Assembly (NCBI GenBank): GCA_017165825.1 | Contig: CM029369.1 | Location: 13,205,824-13,269,823, forward strand | Length of the DNA: 64,000 nucleotides | Direction: 5' to 3' | Source of the DNA: Hepsetus odoe | Lineage: Eukaryota > Chordata > Actinopteri > Characiformes > Hepsetidae | Shown: one piece after another, positions 24,360 through 37,003 of the stretch | Layout: every line of letters starts with the position of its first letter | Numbering within the stretch: position 1 is the stretch's first letter | Made by a program: the position numbers and the translations under genes | Notes under the pieces: generated by a model | What the model was told of the DNA's origin: nothing | The model's database searches: none | Seen by the model: only the letters and a program-made list of their open reading frames with translations

Positions 24360-24485
24360 ATTAAACAAACCCTCGGAAGGCCCCAATGATGCATGCAATC
24401 TTAATTTTTATTACCGCAATTTATTATACACTCCCCCAGCTAATGACAGATCCAACTGTCATTAACAGATTAATTATAATTTCCC
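24350..24485. promoter_or_regulatory. Candidate regulatory element with a TAAT/TGACAG palindrome
   Basis: Contains the perfect inverted repeat TAATGACAG (24441-24449), six bases, then CTGTCATTA (24456-24464). Each arm joins a homeodomain core (TAAT) to a MEIS/PREP core (TGACAG). Further TAAT-type cores flank it (TTAATTTTTATTACC upstream, GATTAATTATAATTT downstream). The position, about 16 kb 3' of hoxd1a, suits a Hox-flank enhancer, but that is inference. Confidence 0.45.
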
Positions 24486-25181
24486 CCTGTGTGTGCACTC
24501 AGACTGTGAGAGAGCATGCATACACAGTGTGAGTGTGTCTGTGGGAGTGTGTGTGTGTGTACTTAGAGGGTGTAATAACAATGTTTGAATCAAGGTTTGG
24601 CCAACATGGTGCCTCAGAGATAATATTAACCTAAAATGCATCCTAATTAAAATAAGAGCAAACATAAGGTATAAGGTAAGGTGGTGGATCTTCTACCTCC
24701 TCTCTAGAGTTTTCTAAGTAAACAAAATCGGACATCTGAACATTACCTCCCGGTTTTAACTACTGTTTAGTAAAAAGTGTAAGTACTTTCTACTACGCTA
24801 GTGTGTTCTACACTTGAGTTCTCTTTTTTTCACCCAGTTCTGCCCTATGATATGCCTTTGAGAAAAGATTGGGTGATAGAACCTAAATATGACAACATGG
24901 TGGTGGTTTAGGGTTCTATTCCAAATTGAGGTGGCCTGGGTTCTCCCTGTGACTGCATGGATTTCCTCAGGGTGCTCATACCACAGTCCAAAGTTTTACA
25001 TCTCAGCTGAATTACAGGTTCTTTATTTGCCCCAGGTGTCAGCGTGTGTTAGTGTGTTTCGGCCGGCCCACCTAGGTTTCAAACCAGGTTTCATACTATG
25101 TCACAGTTGTTGTTAGAAAACATATAGTCTTAACTTGAATGGTAGTGACAAAATATATTTCTAACATATGCAATACTAGGG

Positions 25182-25183
<2 letters not shown>
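24486..25183. other. Intergenic, no recognised gene
   Basis: Short GT run near 24540-24560. Otherwise nothing recognised. Confidence 0.55.

Positions 25184-25233
<50 letters not shown>
25184..25233. repeat. (AT)n microsatellite
   Basis: About 25 TA units adjoining the tail of an antisense LINE fragment, which may have seeded it. Confidence 0.98.
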
Positions 25234-25239
<6 letters not shown>

Positions 25240-25249
25240 TCATCTTTCG

Positions 25250-25645
25250 CCTTCTTTCACCTGCTCTGTTCCTTTTTAGGGGCCACCACAGCAGACCATC
25301 CATTTCCATTTCTTACTGTCCTCTGCATCTTCCTCATTCAAACTGAGCACCTGCATGTCCTATTTCACAATATCCATTAACCTTCTCTTCTCCTCTTCTC
25401 CTCTTTCCTGGCAACTCCATCCTCAGCATCCTTCTCCCAAAATAATCTTCGTCTCTCCTCTGTACATGTCAAGCCAATGCAATCTTGCTTCTCTAACTTT
25501 GTCCCCAAAACATTTTACCTGAGCACTCTGAAATACTCGCTCCTAATTCTGTCCATTGTCATCACTTCCAGTTTCTGGCACCTCCAGCTCTGCTGCCTGT
25601 CATCAGGGCCACTGTCTCTCGCTACCATCCTGTAAACCTTTTTAC
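25250..25645 (-). mobile_element. LINE 3' fragment (antisense), same family as 1-2870
   Basis: Read on the minus strand it parallels the C-terminal part of the LINE at 2440-2860: a region matching the RIRNEYIRG/VREA neighbourhood, GGAAAGAGGAGAAGAGG, and the terminal GGCAACCCC-like end with a short AG-rich tail. 5' truncated, as is usual for LINE insertions. Confidence 0.85.
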
Positions 25646-26320
25646 TAAATTTATAACAAATATTTAAATGTAACTTATAATTTCTTAACTTCTTTTTGGT
25701 TCTTTCACATTTTCCGTCTCGTTCTTTACCCTCTCTCCCCCTCCCTATAGGGCCTTACAGAGCTGAAACAGCGCTGCTTTGCCCTGCGGCCGCCTTTGTG
25801 TCACACAGTCCAGAATGGAAGGTCTCCTGACAGTATTATCAAAGAGCAGAGAGGGCTTGAGACATGTCCTCTTCTTCACCTACTGTAGGGCCTCTGGCTT
25901 CAATAGCTCACCCACTCTGACCCCAGCATACTGCACAGGGGTCTCTCTCGCGCTCCCTCTGCTCTGTAAGCCCACATCTAAACCTGCAGCATCATACGAT
26001 ACAGTGCACACTCTGACCACATACCATAAGAGAGATCACATTCTACAGAGAGGACTATAAATCACCACCAGCAAGACAGGATGTACTGCCGAGCTAGAAC
26101 TGTCTCACTCCATTAGAATATCTCAACCACATCAGGTAGCTTTTACTTACAGGAGATAATGTATCATTCAGTAGTTTTATTTATTTCTTTATTTTAATTT
26201 TTTGTGGAAGACTTTTTCTTTTTTCTCTCCATTCATTGTGCACATTGAGATGAAAAAAGATTTAATCAAAGATTTACTGTTATATTAAAACCAAAGTGTA
26301 TGTTACATTTACACTTCACA
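25646..26320. other. Intergenic, no recognised gene
   Basis: A GC-balanced part (25750-26060) with one 93-codon open frame of no recognised family, then AT-rich DNA. Confidence 0.5.
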
Positions 26321-26461
26321 TTTTAGAGGAGTCCCTGCGATGGGCTGGCGACCTGTCCAGGGTGTGTCCCCCGTCCTCGCCCTGTGTGCACTGGGTTGGA
26401 CGGTAGCACTCCCCCGTGACCCCGTTTGGGACAAGCAGCAGAAAATGGATTTTAGAGGAGT
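26321..26461 (+). mobile_element. 5'-truncated SINE with target-site duplication
   Basis: The insert (26333-26449) is the SINE body found at 14.7 and 31.9 kb, here in the opposite orientation (GCGATGGGCTGGCGACCTGT, GTTTGGGACAAGCAGCAGAA). The direct repeat TTTTAGAGGAGT borders it at 26321-26332 and 26450-26461. The tRNA head is absent. Confidence 0.93.
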
Positions 26462-27749
26462 GCAAGAGAACAGTCCCTTTACTGCTGGAGACCAGAGGTT
26501 CTTGCTTTTTTTCCGCAATGGGCCCTTTCCAGTGATAAAAATATTCCATAAATGTAATATGTAAGTCAGGGTGACTAATTACATTAAGTCATATTGTCTT
26601 TGTGACTGACCAACAGTCAGTTTCATTATAAAGAGAGAATAATCAGAGAACAATTTACTACAGTGCAGAACATAAAAAAGCGAAATTGCAAAAAAAAGTT
26701 ATTAAAGGCTCATAAGAAATTAAATTAGAGCCTGGCTATTTTTGTTCTAATTTATCAGTATAAATACACATATACACTCATATACACATATCTTTGTGCA
26801 AGAACAAAGTGCATTTGAATCTGTTGTGGTGAAGCAACTGATATATTATTTTCTGTGTGTTTTGTAGCAGAGTGACTGATAGGTTTTGCTCTCCCATACC
26901 ATTGCAGATGATTGATTTGACTGTGTGTATTGCAGGGAACTGGGTAAGACATGAGTCCAGCACGGTGGCAGAGACTTGACAGAACTGGCTCAGGTCCTCA
27001 CAGGCTTCAACGAAAGGAAGAAAGTGAGAGAGTAAGAGAGAGAAAAAGAGAGCAGAAGAACACCTGGGTGGAAGTGGCTCTAGGGAACATCCAGAACATT
27101 GCAAGGTATTTGGCCATATCTCAGATGCTTGTGCAGTGCCACAGGCTTTTACCCCTCACTCTAGCACTGAGCAGCACTCTCATAGGTCACTGGCAACCAG
27201 ACACATGCTGGGAGGCTCGCTCATTGCACAGAAACACACAACACGCTTTATTAGGTCTGTTAAAGCATAGAGGTGACCAGTTCCGTCTACTAATATAACA
27301 CTATAAAACCGTGAAACTTTATTTCCTAACAAAAAGCAAGAGTTACAGTTCAATGTTTGAGCTTGCCAATTCGCTTTTCTTTTTTGAAATATATCTACAA
27401 TTCTCACTTGTGTGTGCCAGAAATATTCATGTCATGTTGAATATGCTTGATTAGGAGTGCTAGCAGAATAAGCACGTTATGAAATATTAAATAGGAGTGT
27501 GTGGCAGAGCAATAAAAGGGCAGTAAGATAGTGTGACAGGCTGAGGTGGAGGATATATGTGCTGCTGGCCCCAAATGAACACACTGAGACTAATACTGCT
27601 GAGCTTCATGTTTCATTTATGTGCCCACACTCACTACGGTTTAGGGGGGGTGGATTGAGGTTCATTAAAGATTAATTAAGACAAATGCAGGGACAACATT
27701 CACCTCCAGCCGCTTCACTGATCCAAACACTCCAAACACATCAGACTAA
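26462..27749. other. Intergenic, no recognised gene
   Basis: No domain or RNA signal recognised. Short GA-rich run near 27025-27055. Confidence 0.5.
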
Positions 27750-27784
27750 CACACACACACATACACACACACACGCGTGCACAC
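27750..27784. repeat. Imperfect (CA)n microsatellite
   Basis: CA units with AT and GCG interruptions. Confidence 0.95.
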
Positions 27785-27914
27785 ATTTTCAGAAAGGTAT
27801 AGATTTAGAAACTAAATGGAGTCAAAGAATGACTGACATGGGAAAAGATAAAGGCAAATTATATATTGTTAAGAATTATAGAAATTATGAATGAAAAGGT
27901 GGGCATATGGTAGT

Positions 27915-28140
27915 TAAGGTGGGGCAGCGGCGGACTAGTGGGTAGGCTATAGGCCCCAGGATCGGAAGATCGTGGGTTTGAATCCCAGGCCAGTAGTTTG
28001 CCCTGAAGTACCCCTGAGCAAGGTACCACTGCCTTCACTGCTCCCTGTGTGCCCATTAAATAGCTGCCCCCTGCTGCAGTGCGTGTGTTTCACAATGACA
28101 AATAGTCACTTTCGCTATTGGGGGAGTACACCCCAAATAG
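27915..28140 (+). mobile_element. tRNA-derived SINE (sense)
   Basis: The head GGGGCAGCGGCGGACTAGTG has a degraded A box, and GGGTTTGAATCCC is the B box near 27973. The body has CCAGTAGTTTGCCCTGAAGT, GAGCAAGGTACC and AAATAGCTGCCCCCTGC, with tail TTTCACAATGACAAATAGTC. The fragment at 9605-9805 is the same family. Confidence 0.9.
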
Positions 28141-29078
28141 AATAAATGATCATATGAGGTATACAATAGTTTAATCATTTTATTACTTTATAAAGTTTTA
28201 AAGATGTACATCAGTACAGACATTGTCTGTTAAATACAACTTTTAAACCTTAGTTCTTTGTGCTTTCTGATAACTTGTCTGGAGTTATAAGAAGTTCTTC
28301 CTTGCCATCTAAAGTCTCAGAAATAAAGCTTCAATTCTTAGAAATCTTGAAAAACAAGATCATAGGAAGCTGACAACAAAAAGAAGAAGAATCTCACTAA
28401 TGCAAAGTCTGCAGACCTGAATATGTTGGCTGTGCAAATGTATGTAAATGCTAACGGCAACCAAGTATACTGGAGGTAAGACCAGATAATAGCAGAAATA
28501 CCTAGGTAATCTATATTGATGCGAATTAAATTTACCATCAAGGCATTTTTCAGATGGTCTTATTCAGAGAGAGGAAGCATTATATTACAGGTTATTACAT
28601 TCCCCCTCACCTGCTGATGCACAATGACGTAAACAAAGAATCTGATGAGTGGAAACCAATTCAGAATAATAACCCAGCAACCTGAAATATTCAGTGAACA
28701 AATATCCTGTGATCCAAAATAAACTAAAGGTGGAAGATGGCAGAACTAAAGGCATCCTAAAAAGGCCGTGCAAGAAATAAAAGAGCATGCAGGATAATAG
28801 AAATCACTACAAGAAATTAATAAACGTGTGATTTGCTGTGTGGTGGAGCTGCGCTCTTTTTCCTTTGCAAAGGTCTTGAGAAATGTGAGACAGCAATGAA
28901 TTTCATTTTTTAAATTGTGTAGCAACTCTATTTTAGTCAGCCTGGCAATGGCAGGCAGAAACATTAGGGCTGTTCTTCCATGTGTCAGCAGCAGGATTTT
29001 ACAGCACATGCTCCTTCATGCTGCTGTGAGCAAGCCCCAAACAGCAGAAAACCATGGAAACAAGGCATTGCTCTATCA

Positions 29079-29080
<2 letters not shown>
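28141..29080. other. Intergenic, no recognised gene
   Basis: AT-rich. Nothing recognised. Confidence 0.55.
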
Positions 29081-29152
<72 letters not shown>

Positions 29153-29166
29153 ATGAGAGAGGGGCA
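29081..29166. repeat. (GA)n microsatellite
   Basis: About 35-40 GA units with a few interruptions. Confidence 0.97.
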
Positions 29167-31808
29167 GAGGCAGATTGACCTTATTGTAGGCAGAGAAAAT
29201 ACCTCAGAGTAAAACTCTACTTAATCAGACTGTAATCAGATCAATAGCGAGGGCCGTGTGGGCTGCAGCACTGCTTTTAGTGTGCAGGCACTCACAGAGA
29301 TGAAGGAGTGCACTGATAACATCTGCAACTGAAACTAGAGCACTTTTATTCTTCTCCTCCCAAGCCCCCCCCCCCTCCAAAAAATATATAAAAAAAAAAA
29401 CTGGCGTTTCAGATTTATCTCTTCCACAAGCATTAGTGAAAGCCTATCTGCAGGCTGTTAAAGAGAAAAAATCTAGTATTTCTCTCTGTGACATCTTTGA
29501 GAGTGTTTTTTTGTTGTTGTTGTTGTTTCATTTTTTCTGACTCCAGCAGCATGTTTGGGTTCTGTGGTAAATGCAGGACTTGAGGGGAGGGATGTGGGCT
29601 GTTATTATACAGTTTTGGACACAAATTGTGGAATCGATTTTTGGTGCAGCATGTCAGGAGTGATTGATGAAGTGCCTGGGCTGCTCACACACAGCTCTGA
29701 GCCCCACACACTCACCCCAGTACACTAAAGTACTGCACACAGTTAACTATGACAGTCCACACACTTACAGCTGCTGCCTTACACTTTAGAGAGGGAAAGA
29801 ATCTAACATTAATTCATTGATGTATTCATTGTATTAAAACCGTTTGGCTGAAAATATCTTTACTTCAGCGTGCTGCATTTTTTTCTAATTCGTAAATATG
29901 CATATTACAGATTTATATTTATACTTTTCTGATTTGAGTAAAAAATAGTTAAATACAGGAGGAGTTGGAGGGATTTCCCAGTTACAAAGCCGCTTAGATA
30001 TTGAAGTTAAGGCATAAAAGAAATCCATTGTGTTGGTACTGTCTTAGTGCTGACAGAAATTAAATTGTGTCCGAGGACTTTTTATATAGCAGCACAAGGT
30101 CTGAGACAATATTGCCAGTGGCTTGCAGCTCCACTCCAGACACACAGTCCTGTCTCTGTTTGCACCACGACATAAGACTGCACATTCTTCTCTGTCTCCA
30201 AAAATCTATAAGACTCCCATTTAACTCTAGACAGAGAGTTCCCTGTATGACTGCTTGAAAATACTGTATATCTAAATTTATTGCTCCCGCAAGGCAGTTA
30301 CTAAGCATTACTAAGAGACACACGTGCAGCAGAGATCACTTAAAAGGACACTTAGCATGCAATTACAACACTGCTTATAGTCAACTGAGACGTGTTTGAA
30401 AAGAGAATGTTACGTCAGCGCATAACATTTTATTTTGTATTCACTTGACTGCTCTGTTTTTGAGCTCTTCTGCGATAAAAGTGTAACCCATATAGGTTTT
30501 GGGGCAAAAATACGTGAGAAATTGATGCAAAGAAGACTTCTCACTTTGTCACTGTTTCTGTAAGAGCCCTCAGGCAGCTATTCTGAGGCATGCTAGAACA
30601 GATTCTTATATCAACAGGTAATGTTATATGATACACAATAAAGTATGTCTCTGTTCACATTTTACTTTTCATATGTATACTTACAGATGATTAATTTACA
30701 GTTGACTGTGAAGTTATTTTTGTCGCAAATAGATAGTACTTAGATAGTACTCTGAAAACAGAATTTCTGATTTATAAAACTATTTAAGCTGCTTGTTGCA
30801 CGTTTGCCAGATTTGTGAGAAGAAGTAACGTCTAATTTGAAAGTATATTGTGAATGTTTGGGGTGGTGCTTTTATCCCTGCTGTCTTTAGAATTGTACAG
30901 ACAAGCCCATTCACAACTCCATAACTGAACTTTTTTATTTAATAAGTCCTTTTGATTTGTCACATTTCACTGGCTTGTGAGCACTTGTCATTGTCTGTGC
31001 ATGTTCTAAATGAATTATGGGTAGCCCTCAAGTCTGTATTATTTCTATAAACACAAACACAAATTATAAAGACAGATCTGAAGAGCTCTGGCAGGTAAAG
31101 CTCAAATGTTTAAAGACATGCTGGTTGAGACTTCTATAGCTTACCTTTGGTAGCTTAACTGTGTTGTTAGTGTATTCTTCTGTAGAGGTCAGTGGGCTGT
31201 ATCAAACTGACAGACTGCATGCTGTCTGTCCATAATGGCTAGTTTATAGATAAGGTGAGGTCTCAAGCAGGTGCCACATTACAGCCTAGCAGAGAAAATA
31301 CAACATTTTGGTTTGGACAAAACACACATATACATGGGCTCTGAACTCAGTTTGCTTCCTGATTATTATATTCACCCACATTCTCTTTATAGACAGCTAC
31401 ATGTAAAACCTAACAGCATGAGTGTACTGCAGATGATCTTTGTCCATTAAAGGTTATTGCATTATTCCATATCCAAACCACAGAGCAGAAGAGGTTGAGT
31501 AATCAAATATTCTCAAGCTGCTCAAGTTCACACAATTTACACAACTAATGCAAGAGCTGTTACAGACACACAGAAGCATAAAATTAAGTAGATATCATTA
31601 CAACTTGACATCTTTATCGACATACCAGTTTTAGCCATCATACCCAGCAATACAGATTTTTATTGATAATTAACAAAAACTTTATTAACTGCAATATGGG
31701 TAATTTGATGGGAGGTTCAGACAAATAAGTTTAACAATGAGTTTACCTCTTAGACATGAAGTCCACAAATGGTATAAGGCTCTCTTTGACATTTTAAGAG
31801 GAACAGCG
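29167..31808. other. Intergenic, no recognised gene
   Basis: A long stretch without recognisable repeats or genes, with C-run and A-run near 29365-29400 and a short GTT run near 29512. It is the quietest part of the 3' flank and the place to look for conserved non-coding elements, but I see no decisive motif cluster. Confidence 0.5.
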
Positions 31809-32073
31809 AAGCAAAATTAACCATTATCTGCCGCTTGTCCCAAACGGGGTCGCGGGGGGGTGCTGGAGTCCAACCCAGCGCACACAGGGCGAGGACGGGG
31901 GACGCACCCTGGACAGGTCGCCAGCCCATCGCAGGGAGGAGCGAGACGGGGACGGCACCTTGCTCAAGGGTACCTCAGGGCAACTCAGCGGGAAGGGGTT
32001 CGAACCCCCGATCCTCCGATCACATGGCCAACGCCCTAACCACTAGGCCACCGCTGCCCCACAAAGCAAAATT
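31809..32073 (-). mobile_element. Full-length tRNA-derived SINE with target-site duplication (antisense)
   Basis: The SINE occupies 31828-32060, with a minus-strand head GGGGCAGCGGTGGCCTAGTG (A box) and B box GGTTCGAACCCC. The body is nearly identical in layout to 14661-14885. The direct repeat AAGCAAAATT lies at 31809-31818 and 32064-32073. Confidence 0.94.
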
Positions 32074-33939
32074 GACAGATAAAACTAGTCAACTAGTCAA
32101 TTTTTAACATATTGTTGCTTAGAACTATTACTTAGAACTATGGCATGGCTTTTTAAAAAATAAATATAATTTAGTGTGATCCTGTAACATTGTGATAGAT
32201 TTGGAAAATATTAGAACATTGAACTTTAACTGTATTTCTTTAGAAAAGGTCTTGGGTAGCAATTAAATTATTGCATATTTTGGATTACTATATATTATTT
32301 TAATGATTGTCTAAGTATCTAAGAAATGGAGAACGTAATACAGTTATTGCCAGTATATTGGGCAAATGAATCCTTCTTTCAAGCATACAGCACACATCAG
32401 ATAAATACATTTTTTGTTTTTTTACTGTAATAAAATAAAAAATGGTTAAAATGGGTCAAGAATTTAATGTTCTTCAGATATTGAACTGTAATTTATTTGC
32501 TCTTCCATTCTTCATTGCAATCCCACCAAATCTGTAACTAGTATGTTTTAAGAAGCATTTTTTTCTAAGCATTTTGCTTGTGTTTTTAGTTCTGCAGTCT
32601 GTGGTTGTATGCTTGCAGTGGTGTGTTAAATGGACTACATTGTGCTTGTCTCTCTGTAGTGCCCGAGGCATCTCCTGCTGTGTTGGGGAGCTTGCTTGCT
32701 GGACACACCTCACTGAGTTACTGCTTCCCAGTAGACATGACTCGTCTTGAAGCAGATCATATCCCTCTAATGGCATGGTCTATAACCTGCCCCTCCCCTA
32801 TTCTTGGATGTGTCCTAGAGAAATGTTGGTCATTTATAAAACGATTAGCACACAGTCTGATCAAATCCATCAAACGATCTTTAATCTTGCTCATGTACCA
32901 TCCTTTCAAGTTAAGCTTGTAAATTATTTTTTTCTTTTTATGACTTTTATTGATATGGAATCTGTTCTTTGATTAAACATTTATGGAATTGCTCTTTAGG
33001 GGACCAGAAGTAATTTTTCCATGGCATTATTTTTTTAGAACTAGCTTCTTTGCATTTCAGACTGTAGCCATTTACCATTCATGAAACATATTAGTCCCTA
33101 ACACTACCAAAGTAGAAACATGTGATCATGGACATGGTCTCACATGGTCTCCCTTACACACAATTACGTAGACATGTACAGTCTTTTGGGTCAGTAGAGC
33201 TCTAACATAGGCAGCAAGTCTATCCTTTAGTGTCTATGAAAGAGTGGAATGAAAAGAATACATCATTTCTGTGGTGCAACTGAACCTCTCGTGTCAGGAA
33301 ACAATACAGATTGTTCTGGATCCTGATTAATGACACAGATATGGAATGTAAATGTTTGTACTATTGTCTGTGTCCTCTGGTAGTGTGTCAAAAGGCAGGT
33401 CAGGCACCTTAAGGCAGAAACAAAGATGAGTGGCTATAGGGGCTCAGCCTGGAGAGAAACGCATTTAGATTATGCCTGCTGCTCAGGACGCTTCCCAAAA
33501 TTTCCCTGTTTGATTTCAGCCCATTTATCATTATTCTCTTTGGCAAGCACAATGTCATCTACTCCCAGAAGAATTATAGGATTGCACTGCAGAAGACAAA
33601 CAATTTACTGGCACTTTGCCTCACTGAGCAGCACTGTCTGCCTGCCAGCAGCCATCCATTTCACTATTCACACCACACAATATAAAACAGCCACACACAG
33701 GGACACAAACCACAAACACAACACAGTACACGACACAACTTGCTCGCAATGCAGCCAGAAGTTTATGTAGCACCATACTCATGTCAAACTGCATTTCAGT
33801 TCATTATTGCAAACCTACAAAGATTTTCTAAGAAGAGAATGAAATGTAGAGTTTAGTCCTTGATTTTACCGTTAACATAAAACAATACTCGAACATCCTG
33901 ATTTCTTCAATGTCTACATAGGTTCTGTTCTTCTATATT
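32074..33939. other. Intergenic, no recognised gene
   Basis: A 105-codon frame (32605-32922) has no recognised domain. No coding call is made. Confidence 0.5.
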
Positions 33940-34440
33940 TTTACCACTTGAAGTTACACAGTTTGCACAAAACCTATGAAAACATAGATATAACAAACAT
34001 ACGATCTGTTCAGTCATCTATTTTGAGTAGGATGATCACAAGAGTACAGTGTATAAAACCCCTAACAAACAAGGTGATACAGCAAGGAAGCATTCAAATC
34101 TCAAAAGAGTGTAACAAGCAGGAAAAATGAGCAAAGTTAAGGATCTGAGGATGGACTAAATTGTGATGGCTCACCAACCAGTTAAGAGCATCTGCAAAAT
34201 GTCAGGAGAATGTGCCTGGATCAGAAGTGTCACTATGGGAAAAAGCAAGCTAGAGGAAGGATGTAATGCTATGGGCAATGTACCGCTGCCAATCTGTGGA
34301 GTCCCCTCCACTCAACTTACAGGACTTATTAATGTTTTGGTGCTATATACTGCGGCACACCTTCAGAGGTCTTATTGAGTCAATGCGATGCAAAATCAGC
34401 AGGGCTGTTTTGCTGGGATAACATTTTAAGCTGGTTGTTT
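33940..34440 (+). mobile_element. Tc1/mariner-like transposon remnant
   Basis: GATGGCTCACCAACCAGTTA, CTATGGGAAAAAGCAAGCTA and CAACTTACAGGACTTATTAA, then CACCTTCAGAGGTCTTATTG, parallel the remnants at 3.1 and 16.8 kb. Frames are broken, with large internal losses. Confidence 0.75.
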
Positions 34441-34712
34441 TATTTGCTGTGAGTGATAATTATATAGCTGTTTATACCTGGCATTTTGTGTGTCTTTATT
34501 GAATTTACAGGGTCTGCTTGAGATCAGAATTTATGACTAAAGCTATAGTGCTGTTCACATTTACATTGCCAGCCTCTTCACATTTGCTGTGAGATTACAA
34601 ATTGTGTCTTATACCAATGAGTCCTTATTGTTGAAAAGATCATTTAATGTTCCCAGCAACTTTGGTATTTACGTAAGTGGCCTAATAAATAAATAAATGA
34701 ACTTCTAAAATA

Positions 34713-35259
34713 CAGTACTGTGCAAAAGTTTTAGGCAGGTGTGAAAAAATGCTGTAAACAAAGAACGCTTTCAGAAATATAAATAATGATTGTTTATTTT
34801 GATCAATTTACAAAATGCAAAGTGAGACAAAAGAAAAATCTAAATCAAATCAATATTTGGTGTTACTACCTTTTGCCTTCAAACCAGCATCAGTTCTTCT
34901 GGCCCCCACAGAGTCCTGATCTCAACATCATCCAGTGTGTCTGGGATTACATGAAGAGACAGAAGGATGTGAGGAAGCCTACATCCACAGAAGATCTGTG
35001 GTTAGTTCTCCAAGATGTTTGGAACAACCTACCAGCCGAGTTCCTTCAAAAACTGTGTGCAAGTGTACCTAGAAGAATTGATGCTGTTTTGAAGGCAAAG
35101 GGTGGTCTCACCAAATATTGATTTGATTTAGATTTCTCTTTTGTTCATTCACTGCATTTTGTTGATTGATGAAAATAAATGATTAACACTTCCATTTCTG
35201 AAAGCATTCTTTGTTTACAGCATTTTTTCACACCTGCCTAAAACTATTACACAGTACTG
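34713..35259 (+). mobile_element. Internally deleted Tc1-like transposon with terminal inverted repeats and TA target site
   Basis: Left end CAGTACTGTGCAAAAGTTTT (34713) and right end (reverse complement of CAGTACTGTGTAATAGTTTT, ending 35259) form inverted repeats of at least 65 bp. They share AGGCAGGTGTGAAAAAATGC TGTAAACAAAGAA with few mismatches. TA dinucleotides flank both sides (34711-34712 and 35260-35261), the standard Tc1/mariner target. Only the transposase C-terminus remains inside, so it could move only with help from another copy. Confidence 0.95.
34895..35121 (+). pseudogene. Tc1-like transposase, C-terminal fragment
   Basis: The frame reads SPDLNIIQCVWDYMKRQ and ends with GGLTKY at a stop. 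It is the region around the last acidic residue of the DD34E/D catalytic triad of Tc1 transposases. In canonical members a glutamate follows PDLNPI; here the corresponding residue is Q. The N-terminal DNA-binding domain and the first two catalytic aspartates are absent, so it is not functional. Confidence 0.9.
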
Positions 35260-36529
35260 TACATGCGAACCAGAGAGGGATGAAGAAAGAAGCTGCACAG
35301 TTGATCACAGTGCATCACAATCAGATTGCAATGCATCTCCAAGACTCATTGGATCCTGTTCACACCAGTACTTAATCCTGTTCTTTAATGATTAAACTAC
35401 CTAAGATGAATGTTGTTGCAAGGTGTAAACTAGGCTGTAGTAACTTTATATTTGAACTTTTTTACATCTTAAGATTCGCTGTTCTCTACTAAAGCTAGAA
35501 TTCATTTCTTGGCTTTAAAGAGTGGCCAAGAAAAATAGAACACAGGGAAAAGGAGACTGAGGAAGGAAAGGGGAAAAGTAGAAGAAAAGAATAAAAAAAG
35601 GGAAGTGAGTGGTAGGCTTGGCGGTGTTCTCAGTGTGAATTCCCCATCGGGTTTCAGTGTAAATGAGCTGTGAGGAGGTGCAGCAGGCCTCAGGCAAGCA
35701 AGGGAACAGGGGTGGGATAGAGGGATGGGGAGGCATAAAGGAGGAAGAAGAGGAGGAGGAGGAGATGTGGGCCAGGAAGCAACCTGTCTCATCCACCCCC
35801 CACACCCCCCACCATCCCCGCACCCACCTTCCTACACTTGCCTCTCTCCTCTACAGCAACTGCAGTCTCTCGACATTTACATTATTCAAAGATAAATGCA
35901 TTGTCAATTCTGTGTCTCCACACACTAGATATGTGTGCTGCTCCAGTCCCTCAGCAGCCAAAGGTGCTCTCACCTCCACTGCCCACTAGACACACTACAA
36001 ATGAAATCAAATGGCTGCTGCTACTGTTCGGAGTAATTTAACCCTGGAAAGTGGTGTGTGTGTGCGTGCACGTGTGTGGGTCTATGTGCACACTTTGATT
36101 AATATCAAACAAACTGAAACCGTAAGAATTTGTCACTACAGATTCACAAAAAATAATTTTGTATATATTATAACAAATAGTTCTTGATTTGGAGCATAGA
36201 GTTTTGTATCAACTCCATTTTTGACTTGTCTGCACAACATACCCTTAATCCTTTACTATATGTCTCAGTAAAGATTTGCTGCATTATTGAATTCCCAGTG
36301 CAGTTTGGCAATACCATGTTCAAGCACTAACAAATAATGACCTTTAACTCAATCCTGTATGACCTAATAAATATGGTCTTACAGCAACTGCATGTTTTAT
36401 GGGCTTGTGCTTCAGCCCTGCTAAGAAATACACAGATGCATAATCTCACCACAAGCACTTTCCTCCACGTTCAAAAATATGCACTATTTTTCACTATAAC
36501 ACGTACAGCTCCAAAATAGGCTGGTAATT
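35260..36529. other. Intergenic, no recognised gene
   Basis: Purine-rich (35520-35770) and C-rich (35795-35830) tracts. Short frames are compositional. This is the transition from repeat-rich flank to Hox-type DNA. Confidence 0.5.
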
Positions 36530-36830
36530 TCTGATCGCATGTCTTTTTAAGTGCATGTTTGTATATATCTGTCGAGTGTGTGAGTCCAATGAGATCCAAA
36601 TTGATCCTAATGAAGGCAATCAGGTCCCACTCTTGGGATGCCATAAAGACAACCTCGTGGACTTATCATGCATTTTCTGTGACTGTAACATGGATCATAA
36701 TGGACTCTTCCCACCACCACTAATTACCCATTCAGCTCGCTCCATGATGAGCTTCTTCATCCCAGCATGCTGGCCTCAGTGTCCTCAAGATCTCTCTGTG
36801 TAAGACCTTGGTGTGATGGGAGTGTTTTAA
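36530..36830. promoter_or_regulatory. Candidate conserved non-coding element
   Basis: Non-repetitive block with CCAATGAGATCCAAATTGAT CC, TCATAATGG and CACTAATTACCCATTC, i.e. homeodomain-type cores in balanced composition, 3.4 kb 3' of the hoxd1a stop codon. Inference only. Confidence 0.35.
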
Positions 36831-36942
36831 TGTGGATTAGAGTCGTATGTAATCGACAGACACATCAATACTCTTTAACCAAACAACTGTCAGATTCAGT
36901 GGTCATTTGGGTAGCCTTTAGGCTACTGTTGAGATATACCAT

Positions 36943-37003
36943 CACTCTCTCTCTCGCTCTCTCTCTTTCTGTCTCTCTCTCTCTGTCTCTCTCTCTCTCT
37001 CTC
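36943..37003. repeat. (CT)n microsatellite
   Basis: CT units with several G/T interruptions. Confidence 0.97.
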
